From: Bacteroidia bacterium
GTDB lineage: Bacteria > Bacteroidota > Bacteroidia > Flavobacteriales > Flavobacteriaceae
DNA length: 64,000 bases
Assembly: GCA_030430385.1 (NCBI GenBank)
Contig: JAUIFO010000014.1
Span: forward strand, 1-64,000
Direction of reading: 5' to 3'
The position numbers and the translations under genes are program-made. A model generated the notes under the pieces. That model was not told the DNA's origin. It saw only the letters and a program-made list of their open reading frames with translations, and ran no database searches. Numbering within the stretch: position 1 is the first letter of the stretch; the number at the start of each line of letters is the position of its first letter. Positions 26,879 through 36,480 of this stretch are shown piece after piece.

Positions 26879-27843
26879 CGTTTCATAAAGTTTTACATAT
26901 CATTTTTGCTTGTTTTCTGTCTGTAACATTTATGTTCGCTCAAGAACAAAAAGGCTATAGAATTGATGGAGACGATGTCGTGTTTACTTTTAAACGCTCT
27001 GACTACGAACTGTTATCACATGATCATGCAGGATATCGCATTAGTTTTGACGACCTAAGTATCGACAATGTTGTGGTTGCAGGAGAGTTCAATAATTGGT
27101 CTAAGTTTGATTGGAAAATGACAAAAGTTGATGAAGACACCTACGAATTACGAAAACCTCTTAGCAAATTTGGTGGCGAATATTCTTGGCAATTTAAGTT
27201 TCTTATAAATAATGAATATTGGGCTGAACCTTCTGAAAGGGACCCAAATATTGTAAACGCCAAAAATATTCATGGAGATGATTTGTATGTTTATAATTTG
27301 AAAATGTTTGCCAAAGCCTATCCAGATGACAATGGTAATGTTCGATTTAGATTACGTGGTTACAAAAATGCAAAAGAGGTTATTGTTTCTGGTTCTTTTA
27401 ATAAATGGAATGAAAGTGCTTTAAAAATGTATCGTATTGATAATGGCTGGGAAATTAAAGTTCAGATTGATGCTGGCGACTACGAATATCGTTATATTGT
27501 TGATGGTCACTGGATGGAAGACCCAACAAACCCTGATAAAGTTCGAAATGAATTTAACGAATTTAATTCGCGATTGAATGTTGGAAAATATGTGACCTTC
27601 TTACTAAAAGGCCATCAAGATGCAGATCAAGTGATTCTTTCTGGCTCCTTTAACGATTGGAATGAAACCGATCGCGCAATGACCAAAACAGATAATGGTT
27701 ATTGGAATTTAAGACTCCCTTTACCTGCTGGCAAACATCATTATAAATTTATTGTTGATGGCGAGTGGATTTTAGATCCTGAAAATCCCATAAAGGAATA
27801 TGATGGAAAAGGTCACGTAAACTCCGTGTATATGGTTAGGTAA
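26875..27843 (+). CDS. Exported protein with three tandem glycogen-binding (CBM48/AMPK-like) modules
   Basis: After a signal peptide (about 1-22) the 322-residue protein consists of three early-set (CBM48/AMPK1_CBM) modules. They are recognised by VVVAGEFNNW, VIVSGSFNKWN and VILSGSFNDWN, each followed by a YxWQFKFLINNE-, YEYRYIVDGHW- or HYKFIVDGEW-type strand and a D-P turn. Such modules bind alpha-glucans, usually beside a catalytic domain; here there is none. It is coupled by ATGA to the aspartic protease. A periplasmic alpha-glucan-binding or scaffold role is a guess. The next gene, on the other strand, ends one base after its stop. Confidence 0.88.
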   Translation: MTFHKVLHIIFACFLSVTFMFAQEQKGYRIDGDDVVFTFKRSDYELLSHDHAGYRISFDDLSIDNVVVAGEFNNWSKFDWKMTKVDEDTYELRKPLSKFGGEYSWQFKFLINNEYWAEPSERDPNIVNAKNIHGDDLYVYNLKMFAKAYPDDNGNVRFRLRGYKNAKEVIVSGSFNKWNESALKMYRIDNGWEIKVQIDAGDYEYRYIVDGHWMEDPTNPDKVRNEFNEFNSRLNVGKYVTFLLKGHQDADQVILSGSFNDWNETDRAMTKTDNGYWNLRLPLPAGKHHYKFIVDGEWILDPENPIKEYDGKGHVNSVYMVR

Positions 27844-30162
27844 CTATCCTAACACATCTAGTTTTGCAAAGCGAAGCAAAAGCTTTTTTACACCACCAAC
27901 TTCAAAATTAATTTCAGCTTTAATATCAGCACCTTTGCCTTCAATTTTAAGCACTTCACCTTTACCAAAACGTGTATGCGACACAATATTTCCAACAGCC
28001 AAATGACCATCAAACAAATTGGTCTTATCAGCACCATTAGAAGTTTTCGCAATAGGTTTTAGATTTTTAGGTGCTGTAAATTTTGGTGGTTTCGCTTCTT
28101 TTTTACGTTTTGCTGGTTTTTTAAATCGGATTCTATTAGGTTCAATATCACCAAAAATATCTGCAGATAGCATCGGATTTTGTCTTGGTTCATGAATAGG
28201 TGTTAGCACATCTAAATACTGATCATCTATTTCTTCAATAAAACGACTTGGCTCTGCATCAATTAATTTTCCCCAGCGATATCGTGATAAGGTATAGGTT
28301 AAATAAGCTTGCTTTTCAGCTCTTGTTAAGGCCACATAAAATAAACGTCGCTCCTCCTCCAGTTCACTTCTCGTATTCATACTCATGGCACTAGGAAACA
28401 AATCTTCTTCCATACCTACAATGTATACATAAGGAAATTCCAAACCTTTAGCTAAGTGAATCGTCATTAAGGCAACACGATTATCATCACCTTTATCATT
28501 ATCTAAATCGGTTGCCAATGCAACATCTTCAAGAAACTCAGCAATATTACCTGTAGCATCAGCAATTTCTACCTGACCTTCAACAAAATCTTTAATACCA
28601 TTTAGCAGTTCTTCAATATTTTCTAAACGCTGAACGTCTTCAGGAGTTCCCTCTTTATTGTATTCTCGTATGATTCCTGTAGTTTTTGTGATATGCTCGG
28701 CAAGCTCAAAAGCATTCGCTGTTTGATTCATCACCTGAAAACTTTCGATCATCGTTACAAAATCCTTCAACTTTCCTCTAGTGCCTGCATTGACATTAAC
28801 TTCTGTTTTGTCAATATGCTTCATCACCTCAAAAATCGAACGGTTATAACCATTTGCTGCCACAATAAGCTTATCTACAGTAGTTTGTCCAATGCTTCGC
28901 TTCGGAAAATTGATTACACGTTTTAGGGCTTCTTCGTCTGCAGGATTAATTACCAATCGCAAATAAGACAAGACATCTTTAATCTCTTTACGCTGGTAAA
29001 AGGATAAGCCTCCATAAATACGATACGGAATATCTCGCTTTCTCAAAGCATCTTCTATTGCTCTAGATTGCGCGTTGGTTCTATACAATACGGCAAAATC
29101 ACTATCCTTAAGTTGATGTTGCATTTTGTTTTCGAAGATAGAACTTGCCACAAACCGACCCTCATCGCCATCAGTCATTAACCGATTTACTTTTACTTTA
29201 GGACCTTCTTCATTGGCTGTCCAAACAACTTTTTCAAGTTTAGTTTTGTTTTTATCGATAATGGAATTGGCAGCATTAACGATATTCTTCGTAGAACGAT
29301 AATTCTGCTCTAAGCGATACACACTCACATCCTCATAATCTCTTTGAAAGTTGAGAATGTTATTGATATTAGCACCTCGAAATGCATAAATACTTTGTGC
29401 ATCGTCACCAACGACACAGATATTTTGAAAACGGTCAGATAAAGCCCGTACAATTAAGTACTGCGAATGATTGGTATCTTGATACTCATCAACCAAAATG
29501 TATCGAAAACGGTCTTGATATTTTGCTAACACATCAGGAAAACGCGTTAACAATTCATTGGTTCGGAGTAATAGATCATCAAAATCCATAGCACCTGCTT
29601 TAAAACAACGATCTACATAGTTTTTATAGATTTCACCAAGTCTTGGTCGTCGTGCAGCAGTATCAGCTTCGATTAATTCTGGATTTTGAAAATACGCTTT
29701 AACCGTTATTAAACTATTTTTATAAGACGAAATTCTAGAACGAATTTGTTTGTATTTATAAACATCCTTATCAAGATTCATCTCTTTAATTATGGACGCT
29801 ATCAATCGATCTGAATCTTGAGTATCATAAATCGTAAAATTACTCGGAAAGCCTAGTCGATCTGCTTCTATCCTCAAAATCTTAGCAAACACAGAATGGA
29901 AGGTTCCCATCCACAAATTCTTAGCTTCACTTTCTCCAACAATATCAGCAATTCTTCCTTTCATTTCTCTGGCAGCCTTATTTGTAAAGGTCAAAGCCAA
30001 AATATTAAAAGGATCAATGCCTTGACTCATCAAATAAGCGATCCTAAAAGTAAGCACACGTGTTTTTCCAGATCCTGCTCCAGCAATAACAATTAGCGGA
30101 CCATCTTTATGTAAGGTTGGCGCTAATTGCGCATCATTTAACTGACTTAAATATTGTTCCAA
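27844..30162 (-). CDS. uvrD: UvrD/PcrA-type superfamily 1 DNA helicase
   Basis: The 772-residue protein has all SF1A motifs: Walker A AGAGSGKTRVL at about 28-38, TFTNKAA, DEYQDTN, GDDAQSIYAFRGA, LEQNYRS and MTIHLAKGLEFP. It unwinds DNA 3'-5' with roles in mismatch and excision repair and in removing protein blocks. The C-terminal 50 residues form the Tudor-like tail (GNIVSHTRFGKGEVL), which in PcrA/UvrD binds RNA polymerase. It diverges from the amidohydrolase gene. Confidence 0.95.
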   Translation of the reverse strand: MEQYLSQLNDAQLAPTLHKDGPLIVIAGAGSGKTRVLTFRIAYLMSQGIDPFNILALTFTNKAAREMKGRIADIVGESEAKNLWMGTFHSVFAKILRIEADRLGFPSNFTIYDTQDSDRLIASIIKEMNLDKDVYKYKQIRSRISSYKNSLITVKAYFQNPELIEADTAARRPRLGEIYKNYVDRCFKAGAMDFDDLLLRTNELLTRFPDVLAKYQDRFRYILVDEYQDTNHSQYLIVRALSDRFQNICVVGDDAQSIYAFRGANINNILNFQRDYEDVSVYRLEQNYRSTKNIVNAANSIIDKNKTKLEKVVWTANEEGPKVKVNRLMTDGDEGRFVASSIFENKMQHQLKDSDFAVLYRTNAQSRAIEDALRKRDIPYRIYGGLSFYQRKEIKDVLSYLRLVINPADEEALKRVINFPKRSIGQTTVDKLIVAANGYNRSIFEVMKHIDKTEVNVNAGTRGKLKDFVTMIESFQVMNQTANAFELAEHITKTTGIIREYNKEGTPEDVQRLENIEELLNGIKDFVEGQVEIADATGNIAEFLEDVALATDLDNDKGDDNRVALMTIHLAKGLEFPYVYIVGMEEDLFPSAMSMNTRSELEEERRLFYVALTRAEKQAYLTYTLSRYRWGKLIDAEPSRFIEEIDDQYLDVLTPIHEPRQNPMLSADIFGDIEPNRIRFKKPAKRKKEAKPPKFTAPKNLKPIAKTSNGADKTNLFDGHLAVGNIVSHTRFGKGEVLKIEGKGADIKAEINFEVGGVKKLLLRFAKLDVLG

Positions 30163-30297
30163 AGTTTAAGATTTTTCGAAGCATAAAAATAACCAATTGT
30201 ATCAGGTTAATTGCAGTGCTTTTATCAATAATTATAAACAATTATGGCTACTGCTTTTTTTTGATTTATATTTAGGTTTAATTTCGGTACACTCGTT

Positions 30298-31569
30298 ATG
30301 AAACACCTATTTATCATCTTTTTTTTATGCTCTTATTGTGGTTTTGGTCAAAATTCAATTGAACAAGACATTAAAGCTGTTGAATCAAAACTCATTGAAT
30401 GGCGAAGACACTTTCATCAAAATCCTGAGTTGTCAAATCAAGAGTTTCAAACTGCTGAAAAAATAGCAACGCATCTTAGATCATTAGGAATAAAGGTACA
30501 AACTGAAGTTGCTGTTACTGGTGTTGTTGGTGTTTTAAAAGGCAGTTTACCAGGAAAAGTAGTGGCCTTACGTGCCGATATTGATGCATTACCTGTTACA
30601 GAGGAAAGTGAATTACCATTTAAATCTACAGTAAAAACTACTTTTCTAGGAAAGGAAACTGGTGTAGCGCATGCTTGTGGTCATGATGGTCATACTGCAA
30701 TTTTAATGGCTGTAGCTGAAGTCTTGTCTAAAAACAGAGATAAAATTAAAGGGACTGTAAAATTCATTTTTCAACCTGCCGAAGAAGGTCCGCCTCCAGG
30801 TGAAGAAGGTGGTGCTAAATTAATGATAAAGGAAGGGGTTCTAGAAAACCCAAACGTAGATGTTATTTTTGGATTACATCTACGATCAATGGTTGAAGTC
30901 GGTCAAATTCATTACAAACCTGGTGGTGCTATGGCTGCTGTAGAACGCTTTGTCGTTAATGTAAAAGGGAAACAAACTCATGGTGCAGCGCCTTGGTTTG
31001 GTGTAGATCCTATTTTAATCTCAGCAAAAATCATCGACGGATTTCAAAGTATTATAAGTCGAGAATCTAAGTTAATCAACGAAGCGGCTGTCATAACCGT
31101 TGGAAAGGTTTCAGCTGGAGTTCGTTTTAATATCATTCCAGATTCCGCAGAACTTATTGGTACTGTGCGTACCTTAGATCCTGAAATGAAAGCACTCATT
31201 ATTAAACGAATGACTGAAATGACAGAGACTATCGCTAAAGCCTATGGTGGTGAAGCGACGATTTCATTCAGAAATCAAACAGCGATAACCTACAATGATC
31301 ACGACTTAGTTAATCAAATGCTTCCTAGCTTAAAACTAGCCGCAGGAAATGAAAATGTTATACAAATAAAGGCTGAGACTATTGGTGAGGATTTTTCTTA
31401 TTTTCAAGAAGAAATCCCAGGATTTTATTTTTATCTTGGCGGCATGAGTAAAGGAAATACAACACTTCACCCACATCATACTCCGAGTTTCTACATCGAT
31501 GAAAGTGGATTATTACTTGGTGTAAAAGCATTTACGCAAATGACTCTAGACTACTTAAACAATAACTAA
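30298..31569 (+). CDS. Exported M20D-family amidohydrolase/peptidase
   Basis: The 423-residue protein has a signal peptide (about 1-18). An M20 peptidase follows, with WRRHFHQNPELSNQEF, VVALRADIDALPV, the metal motif HACGHDGHTA, and FQPAEEG, then a dimerisation lid domain (about 200-310) and a final LHPHHTP histidine. Group M20D includes hippurate, IAA-amino-acid and N-acyl-amino-acid hydrolases, releasing free amino acids from N-acyl conjugates. The substrate is uncertain. Being exported is typical of Bacteroidota members. The next gene starts two bases after its stop, so they form an operon. Confidence 0.9.
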   Translation: MKHLFIIFFLCSYCGFGQNSIEQDIKAVESKLIEWRRHFHQNPELSNQEFQTAEKIATHLRSLGIKVQTEVAVTGVVGVLKGSLPGKVVALRADIDALPVTEESELPFKSTVKTTFLGKETGVAHACGHDGHTAILMAVAEVLSKNRDKIKGTVKFIFQPAEEGPPPGEEGGAKLMIKEGVLENPNVDVIFGLHLRSMVEVGQIHYKPGGAMAAVERFVVNVKGKQTHGAAPWFGVDPILISAKIIDGFQSIISRESKLINEAAVITVGKVSAGVRFNIIPDSAELIGTVRTLDPEMKALIIKRMTEMTETIAKAYGGEATISFRNQTAITYNDHDLVNQMLPSLKLAAGNENVIQIKAETIGEDFSYFQEEIPGFYFYLGGMSKGNTTLHPHHTPSFYIDESGLLLGVKAFTQMTLDYLNNN

Positions 31570-31571
31570 AT

Positions 31572-33152
31572 ATGGATGCTATTTTAGATACAATTTCAAA
31601 TATACCTTGGTGGCTGTGGATCATTATCGTATTAGCTCTAATTGCTATTCGTGATGTCTTTCAAAGAAAACATACCATAAGTCATAATTTCCCAATCATA
31701 GGACATATACGCTATATGTTTGAAAGTATAGGTCCGGAAATGCGTCAGTATTTTGTAGCAAATAACAGAGAAGAATTGCCTTTTAACAGAATTGAAAGAG
31801 GTTGGATCTATGCTTCAGCGAAGCAAGAAAACAATTATGAAGGCTTTGGTACAGATAGAGATATTTATGCGCATCAGCATATTTTTATCAATAATGCCAT
31901 GATGCCTTTTAAAATAGACAAAGACCATCCTAATAGTATAGACAAAGCCTTTTTGCCTTGCGCTAAAGTTATTGGCGCTTACAATAAAAGACGTAGACCA
32001 TACAGGCCTGCCTCTGTAATTAATATTTCGGCTATGAGTTTTGGATCGCTTTCAGCTAAAGCTGTAGAATCTCTTAATAAAGGTGTGAAAATTGCTGATG
32101 CTTATCATAACACAGGAGAAGGCGGTTTGTCTCCATATCACCAAAATGGTGGTGATGTAGTATTTCATTTTGGTACAGGGTATTTTGGTGTGCGCTCAAA
32201 AGATGGAGGTTTCTCTATGGAGAAAATGGTAAAGCTTGTTGAAGACAATCCGTTTATTAGAGCGATAGAAGTTAAGCTCTCTCAAGGTGCTAAACCTGGT
32301 AAAGGCGGTGTATTACCTGGAGCAAAGATCACAAAAGAGATTGCTGAAATTAGAGGTGTTGAAGTTGGTAAAGATGTATTATCACCTCCAAATCATAAAG
32401 CCTTTTCAAACGTTTCAGAATTAGTGGATTTTATAGAAGATATTGCTGAACAAACTGGATTACCTGTAGGCATTAAAGCAGCTATAGGAAAGTTAGACCA
32501 GTGGGAAGAGTTGGCAGATATTATGAAAGCAACAGGAAAAGGTCCTGATTTTATTGCTGTTGATGGTGGTGAAGGTGGTACTGGAGCTGCTCCTCCAAGT
32601 TTTGCAGATCATGTAAGCTTACCTTGGGTTTATGGATTTGGAGATCTTTACAGATTGTTTCAACAAAAAGGACTTACCGAACGTATTGTATTTATAGGAA
32701 GCGGAAAACTAGGTTTTCCTGCCAAAGCTGCAATGGCTTTTGCTATGGGAGTTGATTGTATTAATGTTGCTCGTGAAGCCATGATGAGTATTGGTTGTAT
32801 TCAAGCACAAATTTGCCATACCAACCGTTGTCCTGCTGGAGTTGCTACCCAAAGTAAATGGTTGCAAAATGGGATTAATATTCCTTTAAAATCTGAACGA
32901 TTAGCACAGTATTTCAAATCCTTTAAAAAAGAACTTATTGAAATCACTCATGCTGCAGGTCATGAGCATCCTTGTCAATTTAATATGGATGACATTGAAG
33001 TGAATGTAGATGACCACAATTTATCAAAGGAATTAAGTAAAACCTATATGTATCAAAAAACTGAAGTGCCATTTACATCGATGCAAGATCTGAAAAATTG
33101 TAATTTTTTAGGTGGTAATTTCACCAAAAAACCTTCTGATACTACCATCTAA
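31572..33152 (+). CDS. FMN-binding glutamate-synthase-domain membrane protein
   Basis: The 526-residue protein has one N-terminal membrane helix (about 11-27). The glutamate-synthase catalytic/FMN barrel follows: NISAMSFGSLSAKAVESLNKG, GEGGLSPYHQNGGD, VEVKLSQGAKPGKGG (as EVKLSQGAKPGKGG), DGGEGGTGAAP and a C-x5-C-x4-C [3Fe-4S] ligand motif in CIQAQICHTNRC. It lacks the glutaminase (GATase) and the FAD/NADPH subunit. These stand-alone membrane proteins are widespread but not characterised; they are not true glutamate synthases. The cytoplasmic domain would depend on an unknown electron partner. It lies two bases after the amidohydrolase. Confidence 0.87.
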   Translation: MDAILDTISNIPWWLWIIIVLALIAIRDVFQRKHTISHNFPIIGHIRYMFESIGPEMRQYFVANNREELPFNRIERGWIYASAKQENNYEGFGTDRDIYAHQHIFINNAMMPFKIDKDHPNSIDKAFLPCAKVIGAYNKRRRPYRPASVINISAMSFGSLSAKAVESLNKGVKIADAYHNTGEGGLSPYHQNGGDVVFHFGTGYFGVRSKDGGFSMEKMVKLVEDNPFIRAIEVKLSQGAKPGKGGVLPGAKITKEIAEIRGVEVGKDVLSPPNHKAFSNVSELVDFIEDIAEQTGLPVGIKAAIGKLDQWEELADIMKATGKGPDFIAVDGGEGGTGAAPPSFADHVSLPWVYGFGDLYRLFQQKGLTERIVFIGSGKLGFPAKAAMAFAMGVDCINVAREAMMSIGCIQAQICHTNRCPAGVATQSKWLQNGINIPLKSERLAQYFKSFKKELIEITHAAGHEHPCQFNMDDIEVNVDDHNLSKELSKTYMYQKTEVPFTSMQDLKNCNFLGGNFTKKPSDTTI

Positions 33153-33184
33153 TCTTATATCTTTACGCTAATTAAATATATACT

Positions 33185-33703
33185 ATGGAACTCGACCTTA
33201 TTGGATTATTATTGTATTGTGTACCAGCATTAGTTACTGGAGCTGTTGCTTTTCTATTTTTTAGAGAACATGTTGAAAATGAAAACAACAGAAGAAACTT
33301 TTTAATGCAAAAAGAACTAAATAAAAATAGCCTTCCTACACGCTTACAAGCTTATGAGCGTATGTCCTTATTCTTAGAGCGTATCAAGCCTTCAAAATTA
33401 TTATTAAGAGTTCAGCCAACATCTTCAAATAAAGGAGATTACGAATCTTTACTTATAGCTAATATTGAGCAAGAATTTGATCATAATTTGGCGCAACAAA
33501 TCTATGTTACAGACAAATGCTGGAGCATCACTTCTACTGCAAAAAATGCTACCATTCAAATGATTAGAAAAGCTGCCATTTCTGAAGATGTAGACTCAGC
33601 AGATAAATTAAGAGAAACTATCTTAAAAGACTCTATTGACAAAAGAGCGCCAAGTGATGCGGCATTATCATTTATAAAAGAAGAAGTTTCTGAAATCTGG
33701 TAG
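33185..33703 (+). CDS. Conserved flavobacterial protein with N-terminal membrane helix
   Basis: The 172-residue protein has an N-terminal transmembrane helix (about 6-26) and a cytoplasmic part beginning with a positively charged, helical NRRNFLMQKELNKNSLPTR stretch. A strongly conserved core with QAYERMSLFLERIKPSKLLLRV and IEQEFDHNLAQQIYV follows. I recognise this pattern as a conserved Bacteroidota family of unknown function and cannot name it with certainty. It follows the FMN protein with a 32-base gap and probably belongs to the same transcript. No catalytic motif is visible. Confidence 0.72.
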   Translation: MELDLIGLLLYCVPALVTGAVAFLFFREHVENENNRRNFLMQKELNKNSLPTRLQAYERMSLFLERIKPSKLLLRVQPTSSNKGDYESLLIANIEQEFDHNLAQQIYVTDKCWSITSTAKNATIQMIRKAAISEDVDSADKLRETILKDSIDKRAPSDAALSFIKEEVSEIW

Positions 33704-33706
33704 CTT

Positions 33707-34597
33707 TTACCTCAAGTTTTCATGTTTGTATTTTGCATATTCATACCCTTGAGCCCACCATTTAACCATGAGGTTTTTACTAAAAATTAAGGAATTTTCA
33801 GTGAGACTAGTTGGCGTATAATATAGATTTAGTTTAACCGATCTGTTCTTGGCTGCCAACTTCCCTATTTCTATGTCATTTTTTTCAACTTGATCCAACA
33901 AATGACCAAATAAACTAAGCATTAACGAAAAAGGATTCTTTCCTAATACTTTTTGCCTACTCATCGTCTCAGATTCCAACACAATAGCATCGACTTCAGT
34001 AGCGCCACGTTCAATCGCCTCTCTAATGGGAATTACACATCCCAATCCACCATCAGCATATTCATAACCATCTACTTTAGCAAGTGACATAAAAGGAATG
34101 TAATTACAAGAGATCCAAATCCAATTACAAAAAGCTTCATAGTCAAAATCTTTAATCGACTTATATTCCACGCGATTCATTGATAAATTAGATACTGTCA
34201 CTACAACATCTTCTTTTGTCGCTTTTATTCTATCATATTCTTGTTTTGTGAAATTTCTGCGAATATTTCGTTTAAGCGATTTACTTTCACCAAAAGTCCG
34301 CTTCATTCTTATGAATTGCCACAGCGAGTTTATAAAATCTATGGATACATATTCACGATCTCCTTTTTTTCGTTGCACAAATGGACTCACACTAAAGATG
34401 TCATGCTGCTGAACATTAGTGAATATATTATAGAGTTTTCCTATATCACCAACCGCTAAATGAGGTACAAGCAAACTTCCTGTAGAAGTTCCCAAAAACA
34501 TGTTATACTCACGACCAAGATCTTGAGTAAGGTATTGGGCAACACCTCCTGCAAAAGCACCTTTGCTTCCGCCTCCAGAAATTACTAAAGCTCTCAT
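33707..34597 (-). CDS. Patatin-like phospholipase
   Basis: The 296-residue protein carries the patatin signature: oxyanion GGGSKGAF at residues 8-15, nucleophile GTSTG (Ser38), and the catalytic Asp of the Ser-Asp dyad in the DGGLG motif at about residue 179. Such enzymes hydrolyse acyl chains from phospholipids or neutral lipids. No signal peptide or beta-barrel is present, so it is cytoplasmic or membrane-associated. The neighbouring plus-strand gene ends four bases before its stop. A role in lipid turnover is inference. Confidence 0.9.
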   Translation of the reverse strand: MRALVISGGGSKGAFAGGVAQYLTQDLGREYNMFLGTSTGSLLVPHLAVGDIGKLYNIFTNVQQHDIFSVSPFVQRKKGDREYVSIDFINSLWQFIRMKRTFGESKSLKRNIRRNFTKQEYDRIKATKEDVVVTVSNLSMNRVEYKSIKDFDYEAFCNWIWISCNYIPFMSLAKVDGYEYADGGLGCVIPIREAIERGATEVDAIVLESETMSRQKVLGKNPFSLMLSLFGHLLDQVEKNDIEIGKLAAKNRSVKLNLYYTPTSLTENSLIFSKNLMVKWWAQGYEYAKYKHENLR

Positions 34598-34621
34598 TTT
34601 AAATTTGGTTTGATATGACTA

Positions 34622-34654
34622 AAATAAAAAAAGCACGTCAAACAACGTGCTTTT
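34622..34654 (-). terminator. Intrinsic terminator after the PNGase F homologue
   Basis: A 10-base perfect stem AAAAGCACGT/ACGTGCTTTT with a 6-base loop sits at 34629-34654. On the minus strand it is followed by a T-rich run. It lies 21 bases past the stop of the minus-strand PNGase gene. Confidence 0.85.
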
Positions 34655-34674
34655 ATAACTTTATTTTAATGAGG

Positions 34675-36378
34675 TTAGTCCGTTACAGTTGGCTTGACAA
34701 TAGGCGTACTACTTTTTACGACCACAAATGTAGACGTCGCATAAAACGCATTTCCATTTAAACCATCCGTCACCCAATCTTCGTAATCATATTCAAACGT
34801 AAATGAATTTCCAGCCATAGATCCAACGAATTCATCTAGTCTAGGTGGAACAACCATTCCAGGACACCAACCAGCTCTGTCCGGAACCCAATTTCCAGGA
34901 CTTTGATTGTTGATAGGATTCCCTGCGCATCCAATTGGTCCCATATTATGCTGAAACATTGTAGCACCATTTATAATAACATCATGTGTTCTGTAACACC
35001 ATTCAGCACAAGGTCTTCCATCCGAATCATTTGGTGTAGCATGTCCCCAACCCGAAATCACAGTTCTTAAATGCGTACTTTCAGCATTTGAAGGAATAGA
35101 TACCGATTTTGTTAAATCGAAGCTATGATCAACGCCATAAGGCACACCTTCTAAAGAATTAGCATTATACTGCATAACCTCAGCAACTGCGTAGTATTCA
35201 TAATCTGGCGTTCCTTCAATATAATCAAAATCGATAGACACCAAGTCCGCTTTAGCTGTCCAATTTTCAATATAAATCCTCAACTCAACACTTCCTGTCA
35301 ATAACGATTTAAAATCCGTTACATCAAACTCTAATCCTCTTGGTAGTAATTGTGTGCCAACCCAATACGGTGTGATATAACGTCCGATTTCATACCAATC
35401 TCCAGAATTAGGATCTCTAACCAAAACATTAGCAAACCTATCCCAATCATCACAACCTGTTGAAGGACAGTCTATCTGCAAAAACATTTTTACTTGAGAA
35501 ATATTAGACATATCCGAATGCAATGTAAATGTTTGCTCTGCAGATTGACTAAAGCCTGTTCCAAAAGCTAAAGGCTCATCATTAAAAGTCGTGTAATTAT
35601 GAGTAATTGGCAATCCTTGACCAGACAGCGATACCTCAATAGTATCTGTTTCAGCATTTGAAATACTTAACATTCCAGATGCAGCACCAATGGCTGTTGG
35701 TGCAAATCTTACATACAAAGTTGTTTGTCCGTTAGCTGTTTCCGCAGGAATCTGAATTGAATTTGAAAACACTGTATTATCAATAGACACTTCAAAATCA
35801 CCTGTAACATTTAAGCTCACAGGATTATCAAGATTGTCAGCATTTAAAGATACCGTCGACACTTCTGAAACACTTGAAATTTGCGTATCTTCAAAATCTA
35901 TACTTGACGCATTAACGCCTGTTATTGGAGTGATACTTACACCTACTCCATTTAAATTGATCGATTGCGTTTGCGCAGTGTTGCTTTGCAATGTTAAAGT
36001 CCCTGAGACAGACCCAATAGCAGTCATTTCTGGAGAAAACCTAATGTACAACATTTGATCTGATGCATTCGCTTCAGCATTATCAATTGAAAGCTGATTG
36101 GAAAAGTTTACATTGTCAAGTGAGATTTCAAAATTTTGAGATGTAGCCGCCTCTAAATTTGAAGACAAATTATTGCCTCTTACTAAAATACTTTGGGATG
36201 CTGAAACGCTCATCACGTCAACATTTCCAAAGGAAGCAACTGTTCCTGTTACCGTTATACTTGACACCACTGTATCGCCATCAGAAGAAGAATCATCACT
36301 ACTGCAATTCACAATAAACACTAATGTAATTGCAAGGCTCATAATTCCAAAAATCTTGTTTAAAATGTTAGATTTCAT
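34675..36378 (-). CDS. Lipid-anchored PNGase F homologue with two N-terminal Ig-like domains
   Basis: With the ATG at 36378 this is a 567-residue lipoprotein (lipobox Cys25 in FIVNCSSD). Two HYDIN/ASPM-like beta-sandwich domains follow (about 40-147 and 155-257). The C-terminal 300 residues align along their whole length with PNGase F of Elizabethkingia/Flavobacterium meningosepticum: GFSQSAEQTF, DWDRFANV, YEIGRYITPYWVG, DFKSLL, GTPDYEY, SGWGHA, CAEWCYRTH, NPINNQSPGNW. The PNGase F residues Asp60, Glu118 and Glu206 correspond to Asp313, Glu371 and Glu459, and cysteine pairs are retained. It should remove N-glycans from glycoproteins, releasing Asp in the peptide. The lipid anchor and two extra Ig domains are not in the classic secreted enzyme. 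Confidence 0.93.
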   Translation of the reverse strand: MKSNILNKIFGIMSLAITLVFIVNCSSDDSSSDGDTVVSSITVTGTVASFGNVDVMSVSASQSILVRGNNLSSNLEAATSQNFEISLDNVNFSNQLSIDNAEANASDQMLYIRFSPEMTAIGSVSGTLTLQSNTAQTQSINLNGVGVSITPITGVNASSIDFEDTQISSVSEVSTVSLNADNLDNPVSLNVTGDFEVSIDNTVFSNSIQIPAETANGQTTLYVRFAPTAIGAASGMLSISNAETDTIEVSLSGQGLPITHNYTTFNDEPLAFGTGFSQSAEQTFTLHSDMSNISQVKMFLQIDCPSTGCDDWDRFANVLVRDPNSGDWYEIGRYITPYWVGTQLLPRGLEFDVTDFKSLLTGSVELRIYIENWTAKADLVSIDFDYIEGTPDYEYYAVAEVMQYNANSLEGVPYGVDHSFDLTKSVSIPSNAESTHLRTVISGWGHATPNDSDGRPCAEWCYRTHDVIINGATMFQHNMGPIGCAGNPINNQSPGNWVPDRAGWCPGMVVPPRLDEFVGSMAGNSFTFEYDYEDWVTDGLNGNAFYATSTFVVVKSSTPIVKPTVTD

Positions 36379-36467
36379 ATTTTTTATTAGGTTTTGCCCG
36401 AAGATAAAAATTAAATAGGAAACATTCTTTAAAATTTTTATATGATACATAACATTTAAAAAAGTAA

Positions 36468-36475
36468 TAATTTTG
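36468..36475 (+). promoter_or_regulatory. -7 promoter box immediately before recG
   Basis: TAATTTTG is an exact TAnnTTTG match ending six bases before the recG ATG. Transcription from it would start at or within a few bases of the start codon. No -33 TTG is evident. Confidence 0.55.
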
Positions 36476-36480
36476 AACTT

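Noticed and set aside
31572..33152. True glutamate synthase
   Set aside because: The glutaminase domain and the NADPH/FAD subunit are absent; only the FMN barrel with a membrane anchor is present.
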